DNA from: Nitrososphaerota archaeon
Lineage (GTDB): Archaea; Thermoproteota; Nitrososphaeria; Nitrososphaerales; Nitrosopumilaceae
Direction of reading: 5' to 3'
Assembly (NCBI GenBank): GCA_005877205.1
Contig: VBPL01000036.1
Coordinates: 1-58,992, forward strand
Length of the DNA stretch: 58,992 bases
Shown: positions 58,311-58,992 of the stretch, one piece after another
Layout: the number at the start of each line of letters is the position of its first letter
Numbering within the stretch: position 1 is the first letter of the stretch
Notes under the pieces: model-generated
The model's input: only the letters and a program-made list of their open reading frames with translations
Databases searched by the model: none
Told to the model about the DNA's origin: nothing
Program-made: the position numbers and the translations under genes

Positions 58311-58992
58311 TCAGTAACTGATCTTAAAGTCGTCAAAATACGCTTGGGTGTCTTTCTTTGTCCAAAGGCCTACTTGGCCAGTCTGGTAATGCTGATTGTT
58401 TGCTTTAATTAGCATCTGGTCATCTAGGTATCCACCTATTCCCTCTCCTGAAACATTTGCCTTTATGGTATGCCATTGCCCGACGCTAATTTGTGCTGGT
58501 CTTTCATAATTGCATACCACAAAATCCGGATCTACTTTACACAAGGAGAATCTGCTGTTTTTTGCGTCTGCCATCAAAACAAAGTAGTGCGTTTTGTCTA
58601 TGAATCTTAGTACAATACCTGCAGCCTGTGCTTTTTCTCCTGAGATTATTTTAAACTTTACATTTATTTCGGCGCTAGTAACTATAGGTGAGTCAGGCAT
58701 AAGCTGGATATGATAATCCAGACTATCATTACCTGGCAATTTTGCAAGTACGTTTGGCCTAGATGGTGCAGACTCTTCAGACTTTGCTATCCACAAACCT
58801 GGCTGAGTATCAGTCTGTGAATCTGAGAAATATTGTGGAACCGTATTATTCTGATAAGCATCAAAGTCCCAGTCTTTTGAGTTCTTATAGTTGAAGCCCT
58901 GTATCGAATTATAAAATGCGATTGCTACGCCTATTGATGCAACAATTGCAGCTATTGCATATCTTCGCTTTTTGCTCCAACGTACCGAAGTT
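58311..58992 (-). CDS. Membrane-anchored lectin/glucanase-fold protein, 5'-partial
   Basis: The frame is open to the right edge, so the start is outside the window; 227 codons are seen. Near the edge is a membrane anchor (YAIAAIVASIGVAIAFY) after a basic cluster (WSKKRR). The rest is a beta-sandwich like concanavalin A/LamG or DUF1080 domains: AEINVKFKIISGEKAQAAGI, QISVGQWHTIKANVSGEGIG and the ending AYFDDFKISY. It probably displays a sugar-binding domain on the cell surface; enzyme activity is not evident. Confidence 0.65.
   Translation of the reverse strand, partial: TSVRWSKKRRYAIAAIVASIGVAIAFYNSIQGFNYKNSKDWDFDAYQNNTVPQYFSDSQTDTQPGLWIAKSEESAPSRPNVLAKLPGNDSLDYHIQLMPDSPIVTSAEINVKFKIISGEKAQAAGIVLRFIDKTHYFVLMADAKNSRFSLCKVDPDFVVCNYERPAQISVGQWHTIKANVSGEGIGGYLDDQMLIKANNQHYQTGQVGLWTKKDTQAYFDDFKISY

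Noticed and set aside
1-58992. CRISPR arrays, insertion sequences, rRNA genes
   Set aside because: No regularly spaced repeats, transposase frames, terminal inverted repeats or rRNA motifs were seen.

Overview
The window comes from an ammonia-oxidizing archaeon of the Nitrososphaeria (Thaumarchaeota). The evidence is an ammonia monooxygenase locus near the right end (amoA, amoX and amoC on the minus strand, amoB on the plus strand), archaeal information-processing genes throughout (DNA topoisomerase VI, aIF1A, aIF2-beta, RIO1 kinase, histone, S11, S17e, two-subunit PheRS, RtcB), intron-bearing tRNAs, and TATA boxes about 26-30 bp ahead of many start codons, as expected for leaderless archaeal mRNAs. 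The DNA is visibly AT-rich. The AmoA sequence looks like the soil group I.1b lineage (Nitrososphaerales), perhaps a low-GC member; that placement is an inference.

Layout. 1-6330: end of ubiX, a membrane-anchored Hsp20-like gene, then a minus-strand run of eight genes (Zn ribbon, aIF2-beta, DUF424, aIF1A, RIO1, KH/Dim2, Top6B, Top6A). 6.5-12 kb: DUF373 membrane protein, cis-prenyltransferase, Nudix hydrolase, pyrF, purA. 12-16.3 kb: small zinc or iron proteins, a membrane protein/winged-helix pair, and a tRNA-modification block (Sua5, a THUMP protein, and a MoaD-like/Cgi121 fusion). 16.3-20.9 kb: S17e, TatD, histone, tRNA-Cys with a downstream AIPR defence-type gene, small Cys-rich proteins. 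21.2-29 kb: tRNA-Thr, glmM, thiL, S11, PDCD5-like, rtcB, purB, an ATPase-only asparagine-synthase homologue. 28.8-38.1 kb: pterin dehydratase, a QueD-type protein with an extra N-terminal domain, valS, oxidoreductase, aconitase, pdxST. 38.3-46.2 kb: tRNA-Trp with two introns, unknown genes, a candidate structured RNA, pheST divergent from trpS, coaD. 46.2-53 kb: secreted protein, tRNAs Ala, Ile, Leu and Thr, a thioredoxin-like protein, a B12-fold regulator, a candidate sRNA, a degenerate histidine kinase. 53.1-54.7 kb: AbiTii-like protein and a DNA adenine methylase. 54.7-57.4 kb: the amo genes. 57.4 kb to the end: small membrane and hypothetical genes and the body of a membrane-anchored lectin-fold protein.

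Most genes are core metabolism and translation, tightly packed with frequent 4-30 nt overlaps. The ammonia monooxygenase genes provide the energy-yielding step. Sua5 and Cgi121 belong to the same pathway (t6A37 in tRNA). PyrF, PurA and PurB serve nucleotide synthesis, PdxS and PdxT make PLP, and aconitase serves central carbon metabolism.

The least ordinary items are: two tRNA genes that each need two introns to fold (Leu-TAA, Trp-CCA); a ubiquitin-like/Cgi121 fusion; a degenerate nuclease-like domain fused to a QueD-type enzyme; a histidine kinase with Lys at the phospho-acceptor position; a YggX-like protein carrying a Cys cluster; an AbiTii/Dam pair; a single palindromic TATA element placed to serve both pheS and trpS; and two candidate non-coding RNAs. 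I see no CRISPR array, insertion sequence or rRNA operon.
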